Source: Pseudomonas sp. GD03944
GTDB lineage: Bacteria > Pseudomonadota > Gammaproteobacteria > Pseudomonadales > Pseudomonadaceae
DNA: 64,000 nt
NCBI RefSeq assembly: GCF_029839275.1
Contig: NZ_JAOCAH010000018.1
Coordinates: 1 to 64,000 of the forward strand
Reading direction: 5' to 3'
The translations under genes were made by a program, and so were the position numbers. Under the pieces are notes generated by a model. The model saw nothing but the letters and a program-made list of their open reading frames with translations, ran no database searches and was not told the origin of the DNA. Shown piece after piece: positions 16,637-25,951 of this stretch (position 1 is the stretch's first letter; each line of letters begins with the position of its first letter).

Positions 16637-17404
16637 TTATCGTGCAACGATCAATGGATGCCCTCGCTCGGGATGCTGTTGCACCAGCACCTCCAGACCG
16701 AAAACAGCCAACAGCGGCTCGGCCCGCAACACCTGCTCGGGCGTGCCCAGCACATGGGGCCGGCCGCGCTCCAACAGCAGCAGCCGATCACAGTAACGGG
16801 CCGCCAGGTTCAGGTCATGCAGGATCACCAGCACTGCGGCGCCTTCCTGGGCGAACGCTCGGGTGGCCTGTAGCGTGGTGTGCTGGTGCAACGGATCGAG
16901 CATCGAGGTCGGCTCATCGAGCAGCAGGATCCTCCCCTCGCCGCCCGGCCAGAGTTGCGCCAGAACCCGCGCCAGGTGCACGCGCTGGCGTTCGCCACCA
17001 GACAGCGCCAGGTAGCTGCGCCCCGTCAGGTGCGCCGCATCGGCAGCCTCCAGCGCCTGCTGGACGATCTGTGCATCGCGCACCCGGCCGCTGGCGTGAG
17101 GCAGACGCCCCATGCCGACCACCTCTTCCACACGGAAGGCGAAGTTCAGGGTGGACGTCTGCGGCAGCACTGCCAGGCGCTTGGCCCGTTCGCTGCCAGG
17201 CCAATCCGCCAGTTGTCGCTGATCCAGACGCACCTGCCCCCCACTCGGGGCGAGTTCGCCGCACAGGGCCGCCAGCAGCGTACTCTTGCCGGCACCATTG
17301 GGCCCAAGGACGCCCAGGACTTCCCCGGGGCGAAGCTCCAGGTCGACATCCGCCAGGACCGTGCTGGTGCCGCGCTGCACCATCAGATTTTCCGCGCAGA
17401 GCAT
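16637..17404 (-). CDS. phuV: Haem ABC transporter ATP-binding protein
   Basis: This 255-residue ABC ATPase powers haem import across the inner membrane with PhuU. Walker A GPNGAGKST, Q-loop LPQTSTLNF, signature LSGGERQRVHLARVLAQL, Walker B ILLLDEPT and the H-loop in VILHDLNLAARYCDR are all present. The ATG overlaps the phuU stop by one base, and the gene is in line with phuT and phuU. Confidence 0.95.
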   Translation of the reverse strand: MLCAENLMVQRGTSTVLADVDLELRPGEVLGVLGPNGAGKSTLLAALCGELAPSGGQVRLDQRQLADWPGSERAKRLAVLPQTSTLNFAFRVEEVVGMGRLPHASGRVRDAQIVQQALEAADAAHLTGRSYLALSGGERQRVHLARVLAQLWPGGEGRILLLDEPTSMLDPLHQHTTLQATRAFAQEGAAVLVILHDLNLAARYCDRLLLLERGRPHVLGTPEQVLRAEPLLAVFGLEVLVQQHPERGHPLIVAR

Positions 17405-18441
17405 CAGGCACGTCCCCGCAATAACAGATAAAGGAAGAACGGCGCACCAATCAGTGCCGTGACGATCCCGATCGGCAATTCGGCCGGTGCCAGCACCAGC
17501 CGCGCCGCCAGGTCAGAGAACAGCAGCAGGCTCGCCCCCGCCAGCGCCGAGGCGGGCAACAGCACCCGGTGGTCGGGGCCGACCATCAGGCGCACCAGGT
17601 GCGGCACCACCAGGCCGATAAAACCGATCATGCCGGCCGCGGCCACCGCGGCCCCAACGCCCAGCGCGGTGCAGAACACCAGCTCGCGCTTGACCCGTTC
17701 CACCGCAAACCCCAGGTGCCGGGCTTCCGACTCACCCAGCAGCAGCGCATTCAACGCCCTGGCCCGACGCGGCAGCCATAGCGCCACCGCCAGCGTCACC
17801 AGCAACAACGGCCACAATCGCTCGTAGCTGGCACCGTTGAGGCTGCCCAGGTTCCAGAACGTCAGGGTCCGCAGGGTCGCGTCATCCGCCAGATAAGTGA
17901 ACAGGCCGATCACCGCGCCCGCCAGGGCCGTCAGCGCGATACCGGCCAGCAACATGGTCGCCACGCTGGTCTGCCCATCCCGCCGCCCCAGCCGGTACAC
18001 CAACGCGGTAACCCCCAGACCGCCGATAAAGGCACACAGCGACAGCAGGTACGGCTCGAAGGCCGGCGGCAGGCCGCCCAGCGACGCGCCACCGACGATG
18101 GCCACCGCGGCGCCAAGGGCGGCACCGCTCGACACACCGACAAGGCCCGGGTCAGCCAGTGGATTGCGAAACAATCCCTGCATCGCCACGCCGCACAGCG
18201 CCAGCACGGCACCGACCGCCAGCCCGAGCAATGCCCGGGGCATACGGATCTGGCCCAGAATCAGCTCGGCCTGCAGCAGTTCATCGCCGCCCAGCGACAC
18301 CCCGAGCAGGCGCAACGACGCGCGCAACGTGTCCGCCAGCGGCAGGCTGACCGGCCCGAGCGCCAGCGACAGCCAGAGCGCGAGCGCGAGCAACAGGCCC
18401 AGTGCGATAAACAGTGAGCGCGGTTGGATGACTGGGTTCAT
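17404..18441 (-). CDS. phuU: Haem ABC transporter permease
   Basis: This 345-residue FecCD/BtuC-type permease has about ten membrane segments and conserved motifs RMPRALLGLAVGAVLALCG, NPLADPGLVGVSSGAALGA and GMIGFIGLVVPHLVRLMVG. It forms the haem channel with the PhuV ATPase. The start overlaps the end of phuT by four bases (ATGA) and the end overlaps phuV by one, showing tight coupling. Confidence 0.95.
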   Translation of the reverse strand: MNPVIQPRSLFIALGLLLALALWLSLALGPVSLPLADTLRASLRLLGVSLGGDELLQAELILGQIRMPRALLGLAVGAVLALCGVAMQGLFRNPLADPGLVGVSSGAALGAAVAIVGGASLGGLPPAFEPYLLSLCAFIGGLGVTALVYRLGRRDGQTSVATMLLAGIALTALAGAVIGLFTYLADDATLRTLTFWNLGSLNGASYERLWPLLLVTLAVALWLPRRARALNALLLGESEARHLGFAVERVKRELVFCTALGVGAAVAAAGMIGFIGLVVPHLVRLMVGPDHRVLLPASALAGASLLLFSDLAARLVLAPAELPIGIVTALIGAPFFLYLLLRGRA

Positions 18442-19337
18442 GGTGTGGGTTGTGCTTCGGCGGCCAACGGTTGGCTGGCAGGATAAAAGGCCGCGGACAA
18501 GGCTGCCAGCCCATCCGGGATACGCGGGCCCAGGCCGCCGACCAACAAGGTCGGATCGAGTGCCACCAGGCGACCGTCACGGGCGGCACGGGTCGCCGCC
18601 AGCGCCGGATTGCTCTTGAGCAATGCCTGCTTCGCCTCTTCACCCACCAGACGCCGGTCTGCGAACACCACGACCTCGGGGTCGAGCGCCATCAGCGCCT
18701 CGGTGGAAAGCGCCTTGTAACCGTTGTGCGTAGTCAGGTTGCGCCCACCGGCCTGCTCGATCAGCCAGGCCGCCGCCGTGTCCTGACCGGCCGCCATCGG
18801 GCTGTTGCCCGCGTGCCCGAGCAGCAGCATGACGCCCGGTGCCTTCTGCTCACGCTGCGCCTGGGCAACCCAGTCTGCCTGCGTCGCCAGGCGCTGCTGG
18901 TAATCGGCCAGGGCCTTTTCGGCGCGCTGCGGATCACCCAACAGCGCTCCGATACGCGTCAGGTTGTCTTCCAAGGTAGCCATGTTCGCCTTGGCCGACA
19001 GCGATTCGACCCGCACACCGGCCGCCTGCAACTGTGCCAGCACCGGCGGTGGGCCCATTTCTTCGCTGCCCAGCAACACATCCGGTCGCAAGGCGAGGAT
19101 GCCCTCGGCGGCCAGTTGGCGCTGATAGCCGATGCTTGGCAGCTTCTGCAGCGAGGCCGGGTTGAGGCTGGTGGTGTCGACCCCGACCAGCTTGCTTTCA
19201 CCGCCCAGCGCGACCACCCACTCGCTCAGCGAGCCGCCCGCACTGACCCAGCGTTGCGGCAAGGGATCAGCCGACACCGGCAGGGCGTGGCACAACAGAC
19301 TCGCCGCCAGCGCGAGTGCAGGACCGTAATATTTCAT
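18438..19337 (-). CDS. phuT: Periplasmic haem-binding protein
   Basis: This 299-residue periplasmic binding protein hands haem to PhuUV. A signal peptide ends near ALPVSA (residues 18-23). In the precursor, Tyr71 in LPSIGYQRQL corresponds in position to the haem-ligand tyrosine described for PhuT/ShuT proteins. The C-terminal lobe contains MALDPEVVVFADRRLVGE. Length is typical for class III helical-backbone binding proteins. Confidence 0.93.
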   Translation of the reverse strand: MKYYGPALALAASLLCHALPVSADPLPQRWVSAGGSLSEWVVALGGESKLVGVDTTSLNPASLQKLPSIGYQRQLAAEGILALRPDVLLGSEEMGPPPVLAQLQAAGVRVESLSAKANMATLEDNLTRIGALLGDPQRAEKALADYQQRLATQADWVAQAQREQKAPGVMLLLGHAGNSPMAAGQDTAAAWLIEQAGGRNLTTHNGYKALSTEALMALDPEVVVFADRRLVGEEAKQALLKSNPALAATRAARDGRLVALDPTLLVGGLGPRIPDGLAALSAAFYPASQPLAAEAQPTP

Positions 19338-19403
19338 GTTTCGGCTCCAACCAAATGCGAGAGCCCCGACGGCATGTTGCCGTCAGGTCAGGAATGAGAA
19401 GTG

Positions 19404-19426
19404 ACGGGGCCGGACTGCGGCCCCGT
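19404..19426 (-). other. GC-rich hairpin between phuS and phuT
   Basis: The 103-bp phuS-phuT gap contains the perfect stem ACGGGGCCG/CGGCCCCGT (19404-19412 with 19418-19426), loop GACTG. No T run follows on the coding strand, so it is not a standard terminator. It could attenuate or stabilise the message and set different levels of PhuS and PhuTUVW. The role is inferred. Confidence 0.5.
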
Positions 19427-19440
19427 GGACACCGCAGGCT

Positions 19441-20511
19441 TCAGCTCGGCAGGGCCGCCGCGCCCTCTGCCAGCGCACGCCATTGCTCCAGCTCCGGCAC
19501 GCCCGGTTTGCGGGCGCCGAACAGCTGCACCACGATCTCGCCGTCGGCGTCGTAGGCTTCCCAGCTGGTGATCACGCCGTCGCTGCTCGGCTTGCGCACC
19601 CGCCACAGTTCGGTAACGCCCGGCGTCTTCAGGTGCAGGTTGAACTCGGGGTCGAGCACGTTGAACCAGGTGTCCATCCAGCGCAGGTTCTTCACCAGGC
19701 CAGTATGGATCTGGATGCAGTGGCGGTTGCCGACGAACACCATCACCGGCACCTCACGGGCGCCCGCCTGCTCCAGCAGGCTCGGCAATTCACGCACGTC
19801 CAGCGGCTCGGCCCACTCACGCCCGGCCAGGCGCAGCGCCTGAGTGCGGGTAGTGCCGTGTTTTTTCAGCAGGGCGAAGAAATGATGGGTGTCCTTCAGC
19901 GTGGACCACCCCTCGCGCAGGGCTGCCACATCGATCTGATCATCGGCACGCGCCGGCGCCGGTTCGGGCAGCGGTTGCAGATCGAGCGGGCCGTCCTGCT
20001 CCTCGGCGCGGAAACGCTCGAGCAGCGGCGCCCAGGCGTCCAGCTGGCTCTGTTCCGTGAGGAACACTTTGTGCACCGCCGTACCCTGGCGGTCGAACAC
20101 CTGCAGGCTGCGCTGGGTACCCTTGCCGGTTTCTTCGGCGATGGCGAATACGCTGGCCCAACCGCCCAGGAACAGGCGCAGGTCGATGTCGGGCGACACC
20201 ACCAGGCCCATCTGACCGTTGCCGGTCACGGTCACGTCGCGGTAGTAACCCTTGCGCTCATGTACGCAATGCTCGTTGCGCGTCAGCGCCATGATGTAGC
20301 CCAGCGACTCCAGCGCCGGCAGCAGCGTCGCCCACTCGGGGCGCAGGCGCACGGTATCGATCCCCACGCGGCTGGCAACCAGCTCCGCCTCGCTCACCGC
20401 CAGGTGCTCGGCGGCATCACGCGCACGCAGGCGCGGCTGTTCGAGGCGCAGGGCCTGCCAGGCCTGGTAGAGGCCATTGTTCGCGGAAACGGGGGTGGTC
20501 TGGGTGGTCAT
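19441..20511 (-). CDS. phuS: Cytoplasmic haem-trafficking protein PhuS
   Basis: This 356-residue HemS/HmuS-family protein is an internal repeat of two haem-binding-like domains that delivers cytoplasmic haem to haem oxygenase. His209-His210 lie in LKDTHHFFALLKK, matching the numbering of the PhuS haem ligands of P. aeruginosa. The third histidine described there (His212) is Phe here. In P. aeruginosa PhuS also binds the prrF1 promoter region, so its presence next to tandem prrF is notable. A GGAG site precedes the ATG, and tonB ends 18 bp beyond. Confidence 0.94.
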   Translation of the reverse strand: MTTQTTPVSANNGLYQAWQALRLEQPRLRARDAAEHLAVSEAELVASRVGIDTVRLRPEWATLLPALESLGYIMALTRNEHCVHERKGYYRDVTVTGNGQMGLVVSPDIDLRLFLGGWASVFAIAEETGKGTQRSLQVFDRQGTAVHKVFLTEQSQLDAWAPLLERFRAEEQDGPLDLQPLPEPAPARADDQIDVAALREGWSTLKDTHHFFALLKKHGTTRTQALRLAGREWAEPLDVRELPSLLEQAGAREVPVMVFVGNRHCIQIHTGLVKNLRWMDTWFNVLDPEFNLHLKTPGVTELWRVRKPSSDGVITSWEAYDADGEIVVQLFGARKPGVPELEQWRALAEGAAALPS

Positions 20512-20529
20512 GTGAAGCTCCTTCAGGAA

Positions 20530-21240
20530 TCAACGGCCCGCCTTCAAGGCGAACTGCACGGGTATCTGGATTCGGCTGGGCACGGCCCGCCCATCCACGG
20601 TTTCTGGGTGAAACTGCCAACGGGAAACGGCGTCGAGCGCGGCCAGGTCGAGGCTTTCTACGCCCGATGAACGCAGCAACGTACGTTCGAGCTGGCGCCC
20701 CAGCTCATCCAGGCGCACTTCCAGCAACACCACACCCTCCTGGTTACGGCGACGGGCCTGCGAGGGGTAACGCGGTGGTGATGGCGGCGCGAGGAAACGG
20801 GGTTTGGTGCTGAGCACTTCTTTCGGCGGCGCAGAGGGAAGCGCGCTGGGCGTCACGGCCTGGGCACGAACGTTCTCGTGCGAGACCGGTGACGAGGCCA
20901 AGGGCTTGGCCACGCTCGGGCGCTCCGGCTCCGGGCGCGGTGGCGCCTTGGCAACCACCGGTTTGGGTTCCGGGCGCCTTTCGACAACGGACGTGGGGCT
21001 CTTGGCGGGTGGCGGCACGACCTTGGCCGGCGCCGGCGGCTCACTCTGGCGAGGCGGCGCGACAGGTACCGCCGCAACGGCCGGTGCAGCAGGCGCTGCC
21101 GGCAGCGGCGCCAGGCTGATCATGGTCACTTCGGCAGGCGTCAGCGGTTTGCCAGGCGACACCTGAAACTCGCGCAGCAGCCAGCCTACACCTGCGTGCA
21201 GCGCCACGGAGAGCATCAGGTAGAACGGCAAACGCAGCAT
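20530..21240 (-). CDS. TonB-family energy transducer in the haem operon
   Basis: This 236-residue protein has an N-terminal membrane anchor (MLRLPFYLMLSVALHAGVGWLL), a long Pro/Ala/Lys-rich periplasm-spanning region (about 45-150), and a C-terminal TonB domain. The domain contains PRYPSQARRRNQEGVVLLEVRLDELG, then DLAALDAVSRWQFHP. It probably transmits proton-motive energy to PhuR. No exbB or exbD is in the window, so it must use those encoded elsewhere. It heads the tonB-phuSTUVW transcript from the Fur-type divergent promoter. From memory the P. aeruginosa phu locus lacks this gene. Confidence 0.9.
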   Translation of the reverse strand: MLRLPFYLMLSVALHAGVGWLLREFQVSPGKPLTPAEVTMISLAPLPAAPAAPAVAAVPVAPPRQSEPPAPAKVVPPPAKSPTSVVERRPEPKPVVAKAPPRPEPERPSVAKPLASSPVSHENVRAQAVTPSALPSAPPKEVLSTKPRFLAPPSPPRYPSQARRRNQEGVVLLEVRLDELGRQLERTLLRSSGVESLDLAALDAVSRWQFHPETVDGRAVPSRIQIPVQFALKAGR

Positions 21241-21263
21241 CGCGCCTTAGACCTCTTGAATAC

Positions 21264-21290
21264 GAATTCATTTGATAATTATTTGCATTT
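21264..21290. promoter_or_regulatory. Fur-type operator between tonB and phuR
   Basis: The AT-rich divergent promoter region contains ATTTGATAATTATTTGCATT, a Fur-box-like element with GATAAT hexamer similarity on both strands. One site could control both tonB-phuSTUVW and phuR. The match is by eye. Confidence 0.75.
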
Positions 21291-21457
21291 GAATGTCAAG
21301 CTGGTTATGTTCGCCGCCGATGCCAACCCCGGTGACCGCTTCACACCCGCCGCCTCCACCCTTTCCGATGACGACAGGCTGGACGCCGCGCAACCAGGTT
21401 GCGCCCGCCGCAGAGCAGGCCGATCCGTGTCGCGAGCACCCATTCAGGAGTACCGCC

Positions 21458-23671
21458 ATGCTGCGCCGTCCGCCCTTCGCCCGCCGTCCCTGGCTGGCCT
21501 TGCTGTTGCTATCGCCCTCCCTCGCCATGGCTGCCGACAAGGCGGCCACCCAGTTCGATACCGTCACGGTAACGGCCACCCGCAGCGAGCAGACCCTGGA
21601 CCAGGTGCCCAGCACCGTATCGGTACAGACCGAACGCGACATCGACCAGAAGAACGTGAAGAACATCCGTGACCTGGTGCGCTACGAGCCAGGCGTTTCG
21701 GTGAGCGGCACTGGCAGCCGCTTCGGCCTGTCTGGCTTCACCATTCGCGGCATCGGCGGCAACCGCGTGCTGACCCAGGTCGATGGCGTGTCGATGCCCG
21801 ACGCCTTCACCTTCGGCCCGTTCCTGGACGCACGCCGCAACTACGTCGATGTCGACACCCTCAAGCAGGTGGAAATCATCCGCGGCCCGGCCAGCTCGCT
21901 GTACGGCAGCGACGCCATCGGCGGTGCCGTGAGCTTCCTGACCAAGGACGCCGCGGACTACCTCGAAGAAGGTGATGACGCCTACGCGCGTTTCAAGACG
22001 GGGTATGACGGTGCCGACGACAGCTGGCAGCGCAGCGCGACCTTCGCCGGCCGCCTTGGAACGGTCGACGGCCTGCTGCACATTGGCCGCCGCGACGGCC
22101 AGGCGCTGGACACCTACGGCGGTCGCAGCGGCATCGGCGCCTCCCGCGAGGAAGCCAACCCGCAGGACTACAGCGCCGACAACCTGCTGGCCAAAGCGGG
22201 CTGGAATTACAACGGCAGCGACCGCCTGCAGCTGACCTACGAACGCTACGCCGATGACGCCGACACCCAGGTGCTCAGCGAGCACAGCACCACTGCCGCC
22301 GTGCGCACCTCGAGCGCCACGGACAGCACCGACCGCGAACGCATCAGCCTGCAGCACACGTTCGAACTGGGCAGCCTGCTCGCCGACCATGTCGACTGGC
22401 AGCTCAGCTACCAGGACAGCCAGATTCGCCAGCAGACCCAGCAAACCCGCTTCGCCGGTGGCGGATTCCGCAACCGCACCCGGGACTCCAACTACCAGGA
22501 GAAGCTCTGGGCGCTCAACGCCAAGTTCGACAAGGCGTTCGCCACCGGTGAGGCTGCGCACCACCTGATCTACGGCTTCGACGTGAAGCGCCTGGAAAAC
22601 AGCGACCTGCGCCGTGGACGCGAAATCGTCATCGCTACCGGCCTGCCGGCTCCTGCCGTCCCTGGCGATGAAATCTTCCCGCTGAGCGACTTCCCGGACC
22701 CGACCACCACCGAATACGCCCTGTTCGCCCAGGACAGCATCAGCATTGGTCGCTGGACCCTGCTGCCGGGGCTGCGTTACGACCATTACAAGCTCGAACC
22801 GGACGTTACCCCCGAATACCTGAACAGCCAGCCGGTTAACCGTTCACCGTCGAACTACAGCGACCACGCCGTTTCGCCAAAACTCGGCGTCACCTACCAG
22901 GTCGATGACGCCCACAGCGTCTACGGTCAGTACGCGGCCGGTTTTCGGGCTCCGAACGCGGTGGATATCTTCGGCGAATTCATCAACTTCGCCCGGGGCT
23001 ACCAGACCATCGCCAACCCGAATCTGAAGGCCGAAACCAGCGACAGTTACGAGCTGGGCCTGCGCGGCCAATACGAGGTCGGCAGCTTCGGTCTGGCGCT
23101 GTTCTACAACCGCTACGACGACTTCATCGAGCAGGTCACCCTGGCCAGCGACCCCACCGGGGCTGGTCGCATGACCTTCCAGTACCAGAACCTCGATCGT
23201 GTAACCATTCGCGGCGCGGAAGCCCGGGGCGAGCTGTTCCTCAACCACTTCGGACTGCCTAACGGCACCCGCCTGCGCAGTGCCATCGCCTATGCCCGCG
23301 GCAAGGACGAAGCCAGCGGCGAGCCGATCAACAGCATCGACCCGATGAAAGCGGTGTTCGGTCTCGGTTATGACGCCCCGACCGGCAAGTTCGGCGGCGA
23401 GCTGGCCTGGACCCTGGTGGCAGCCAAGGACCGCGTGGATCAGGCGCAAATCCCCAACCAGTACGAGCCTTCGGGCTACGGTATCCTCGACCTGACCGGT
23501 TACTGGCAGGTTACCGAAGAAGTTTCGGTCAACGCCGGCCTGTTCAACCTGGGCGACAAGCAATACTGGCAATGGGGCGACGTGCGCAGCCTCACCGAAA
23601 ACAGCCAGAGCCTCGGCCGCTACACCCAGCCAGGCCGCCATGCGGCGATCAACCTGATCTGGGAAATCTGA
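21458..23671 (+). CDS. phuR: PhuR-like TonB-dependent haem receptor
   Basis: This 737-residue outer-membrane receptor has a signal peptide (MLRRPPFARRPWLALLLL..LAMA), a TonB-box region DTVTVTATR at 34-42, a plug, and a 22-strand barrel ending in a Phe-type C-terminus motif (INLIWEI). The haem-receptor signature FRAP (496-499) and NPNL (520-523) is present. Between them is Tyr515 but no His, resembling PhuR-type ligation through tyrosine. The start was placed at MLRRPP; the open frame extends 55 codons upstream without a signal peptide. Upstream AT-rich DNA holds the Fur-type site. Confidence 0.93.
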   Translation: MLRRPPFARRPWLALLLLSPSLAMAADKAATQFDTVTVTATRSEQTLDQVPSTVSVQTERDIDQKNVKNIRDLVRYEPGVSVSGTGSRFGLSGFTIRGIGGNRVLTQVDGVSMPDAFTFGPFLDARRNYVDVDTLKQVEIIRGPASSLYGSDAIGGAVSFLTKDAADYLEEGDDAYARFKTGYDGADDSWQRSATFAGRLGTVDGLLHIGRRDGQALDTYGGRSGIGASREEANPQDYSADNLLAKAGWNYNGSDRLQLTYERYADDADTQVLSEHSTTAAVRTSSATDSTDRERISLQHTFELGSLLADHVDWQLSYQDSQIRQQTQQTRFAGGGFRNRTRDSNYQEKLWALNAKFDKAFATGEAAHHLIYGFDVKRLENSDLRRGREIVIATGLPAPAVPGDEIFPLSDFPDPTTTEYALFAQDSISIGRWTLLPGLRYDHYKLEPDVTPEYLNSQPVNRSPSNYSDHAVSPKLGVTYQVDDAHSVYGQYAAGFRAPNAVDIFGEFINFARGYQTIANPNLKAETSDSYELGLRGQYEVGSFGLALFYNRYDDFIEQVTLASDPTGAGRMTFQYQNLDRVTIRGAEARGELFLNHFGLPNGTRLRSAIAYARGKDEASGEPINSIDPMKAVFGLGYDAPTGKFGGELAWTLVAAKDRVDQAQIPNQYEPSGYGILDLTGYWQVTEEVSVNAGLFNLGDKQYWQWGDVRSLTENSQSLGRYTQPGRHAAINLIWEI

Positions 23672-23754
23672 GTTCCACTTGGCACAAGGACGCGCCCTCC
23701 TATCGCTTCGCCATGCCCTGCGGGATAATCCACGGCTCAGGCATGGAGAAACCA

Positions 23755-24072
23755 ATGATTCGTCTATGTGCACCGGAAGAGCTGGCCGAAGGCCGCAGCC
23801 TGGGCTTCAAGACCGACAGCGAGACCCTGTTCGCCGTCCGCAAGGACGGCCAGGTGTTCGTCTACCGCAACCGCTGCCCGCACCGGGGTATCCCCCTGGA
23901 ATGGCAGGCGGACCAGTTTCTCGACGCCAGCGCCAGCCTGATTCAGTGCGCCACCCACGGAGCGCTGTTCTTGATCGAATCCGGCGAATGCGTGGCCGGC
24001 CCGTGCGCAGGCCAGTCACTCACGGCCCTGCCCTGCACCGAAACCGCTGACGGTATCTGGGTGACGCCGTAG
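23755..24072 (+). CDS. Rieske [2Fe-2S] domain protein
   Basis: This is a 105-residue single Rieske domain with both cluster motifs: C41-P-H43 (RNRCPHRGIPLEW) and C65-A-T-H68 (LIQCATHGALF). It probably acts as a ferredoxin-like electron carrier or assay partner of an oxygenase, but no partner is adjacent. The ATG at 23755 has GGAGA seven bases upstream, which decides the start over an in-frame ATG at 23743. The stop is adjacent to that of sfsA, which runs the other way with no gap. Confidence 0.88.
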   Translation: MIRLCAPEELAEGRSLGFKTDSETLFAVRKDGQVFVYRNRCPHRGIPLEWQADQFLDASASLIQCATHGALFLIESGECVAGPCAGQSLTALPCTETADGIWVTP

Positions 24073-24780
24073 TTACAGGTGCACCGCAAGCCGCCGCACC
24101 AGGCGCACTTCGTCAGCGCTGACCTCGGCCCCGTAAGCCAACACCTCGACACCAGCATCGACCGCTTCCCGCAAGGCGGCACCATACGCGGGGTCGATCT
24201 CCACCGCCGGGCGCACCGCCTCGATGTCGCTCAGGTTCACGCAATACAGCTGCACAGCACGCACGCCGGCTCGGGCCAGGCTGGCCAGCTCTCGCAGGTG
24301 TTTGGCGCCACGCTCGGTGCGGGCATCGGGAAACGCCGCCACCGGGCTGTCGGCAAACCCCAGGGTCACGCTTTTCACTTCGACGAACGCGGTGCCCGAC
24401 GGGTACTCCAGGCAGAAGTCCACCCGGCTGCGCTCCTGACCGTAAGGCACCTCGCGCTTGAGCGCGGTGAACCCCGCCAGCTCGGTGATCAACCCGGCAC
24501 GCAGGGCCTCTTCGACCAGCGCATTGGCGCGCCCGGTGTTGATCACCGCCAGCCGCCCGTGGGGCGTTTCGCCGATCTCCCAGGTGCCCGGCAGCTTGCG
24601 CTTGGGGTCACTGGAGCGGCTGAACCACACCCGCGCGCCTTCGCTCATGCAATTGAGCATCGAGCCGGTGTTCGGGCAATGGATGGTCAATCGCTCGCCG
24701 GACGCCGTTTCGATATCCGCCAGGAACCGCTTGTAGCGGCGCAGCAGGACGGCCTGTTCGAGCGGTGGATCAAAGCGCAT
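24073..24780 (-). CDS. sfsA: SfsA family sugar fermentation stimulation protein
   Basis: This 235-residue SfsA homologue shows the family core: LLRRYKRFLADIETASGERLTIHCPNTGSM in two parts, then GQERSRVDFCLEY, and VEVKSVTLGFADSPVAAFPDARTERGAKHLRELA. E. coli SfsA was linked to maltose metabolism and has a nuclease-like fold. The biological role is unclear. It overlaps the following aminotransferase stop by 11 bases on the same strand and ends at the base beside the Rieske stop. Confidence 0.93.
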   Translation of the reverse strand: MRFDPPLEQAVLLRRYKRFLADIETASGERLTIHCPNTGSMLNCMSEGARVWFSRSSDPKRKLPGTWEIGETPHGRLAVINTGRANALVEEALRAGLITELAGFTALKREVPYGQERSRVDFCLEYPSGTAFVEVKSVTLGFADSPVAAFPDARTERGAKHLRELASLARAGVRAVQLYCVNLSDIEAVRPAVEIDPAYGAALREAVDAGVEVLAYGAEVSADEVRLVRRLAVHL

Positions 24781-25951
24781 CCGGCCTCCAGGTCTTCAGG
24801 CCGCGGGCGATGCGCTCGACCGCTTCCTGCAGGCGCGGCAAGTCCTGGGTGTAAGCGAAACGCACGTGCTGGGTCGCCTGGTGGCGGCCAAAATCCAGCC
24901 CCGGCGTGAACGCCACGTGCTCGGTTTCCAGGAAGTGCTGGCAGAAGGTGAACGCATCGCCACCTAAGGCGCTGATATCCGCATATAGATAGAAGGCACC
25001 CTCAGGCTCCACCGCGATCCTGAAGCCCAGCTCGCGCAGCGCCGGCAGGAGGAAATCCCGGCGCGCCTGGAAGGCATGGCGCCGCGTCTCGAGAATCTCC
25101 AGGGTCGGCGCCTCGAAGCAGGCCAGGGCCGCGTGCTGGGCCATGCTCGGCGCACTGATATAGAGGTTCTGCGCCAGTTTCTCCAGGTCGGCCACCGCAG
25201 CCTCAGGCGCCACCAGCCAGCCGAGGCGCCAGCCGGTCATGCCGAAATACTTGGAAAAGCTGTTGAGCACGAAGGCGTCGTCGTCCACTTCCAGCACGCT
25301 GGCTGCGTCCACGCCGTAGGTCAGGCCGTGGTAGATCTCATCGACCACCAGGTGACCGCCCCTGTCCTTGAGCGCCTGGGACAGGTCCGCCAGTTCGTCA
25401 CGTCCCAGCAGCGTGCCGGTCGGGTTGGCCGGCGAGGCCACCAGGGCGCCGACGCTGTCTTGGTCCCAGTGCCGCGCCACCAGGTCAGGGGTCAGTTGAT
25501 AGCGCACCTCGGGGCCCACCGGCACCAGCTGCGCCGCGCCTTCGACCAGGCGCAGGAAGTGGCGGTTGCAGGGGTAGCCGGGGTCCGCCAGCAGCCAGTG
25601 TTTGCCGGGGTCGACCAGCAGGCTGCTGGCCAGCAGCAAAGCACCTGAACCTCCTGGCGTAATCAGAATCCTATCCGGGTCTATGCTCAATCGATAACGC
25701 TGCGCGTAGAAGCCGGCAATGGCCTCGCGCAGGGCCGGCAGCCCACGGGCAGCGGTGTAGCGGGTATGACCGGCGGCCAGTGCCGCCTGGCCCGCAGCGA
25801 CGATTGGCGCGGCAGTGGTGAAGTCCGGCTCGCCTATCTCGAGGTGGATGACATCGAACCCATCGGCCTGCAACTGGTTGGCCCGGGCGAGCAATGCCAT
25901 GACGTGAAACGGTTCGATGGCGCGGCTGCGCGCACTGTAGGACTGTGCCAT
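24770..25951 (-). CDS. PLP-dependent class I/II aminotransferase
   Basis: This 393-residue pyridoxal-phosphate enzyme has the lysine motif SFSKYFGMTGWRLGWLVAP, where the Lys forms the Schiff base, and an N-terminal EPDFTTAAPIVAAGQAALAAGHTRYTAARG substrate-loop type sequence in two parts. It is typical of aspartate/aromatic aminotransferases; the exact substrate is not visible. It overlaps sfsA by 11 bases and is upstream of it, so the two form an operon. The ATG follows an AAGG site. Confidence 0.9.
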   Translation of the reverse strand: MAQSYSARSRAIEPFHVMALLARANQLQADGFDVIHLEIGEPDFTTAAPIVAAGQAALAAGHTRYTAARGLPALREAIAGFYAQRYRLSIDPDRILITPGGSGALLLASSLLVDPGKHWLLADPGYPCNRHFLRLVEGAAQLVPVGPEVRYQLTPDLVARHWDQDSVGALVASPANPTGTLLGRDELADLSQALKDRGGHLVVDEIYHGLTYGVDAASVLEVDDDAFVLNSFSKYFGMTGWRLGWLVAPEAAVADLEKLAQNLYISAPSMAQHAALACFEAPTLEILETRRHAFQARRDFLLPALRELGFRIAVEPEGAFYLYADISALGGDAFTFCQHFLETEHVAFTPGLDFGRHQATQHVRFAYTQDLPRLQEAVERIARGLKTWRPDAL

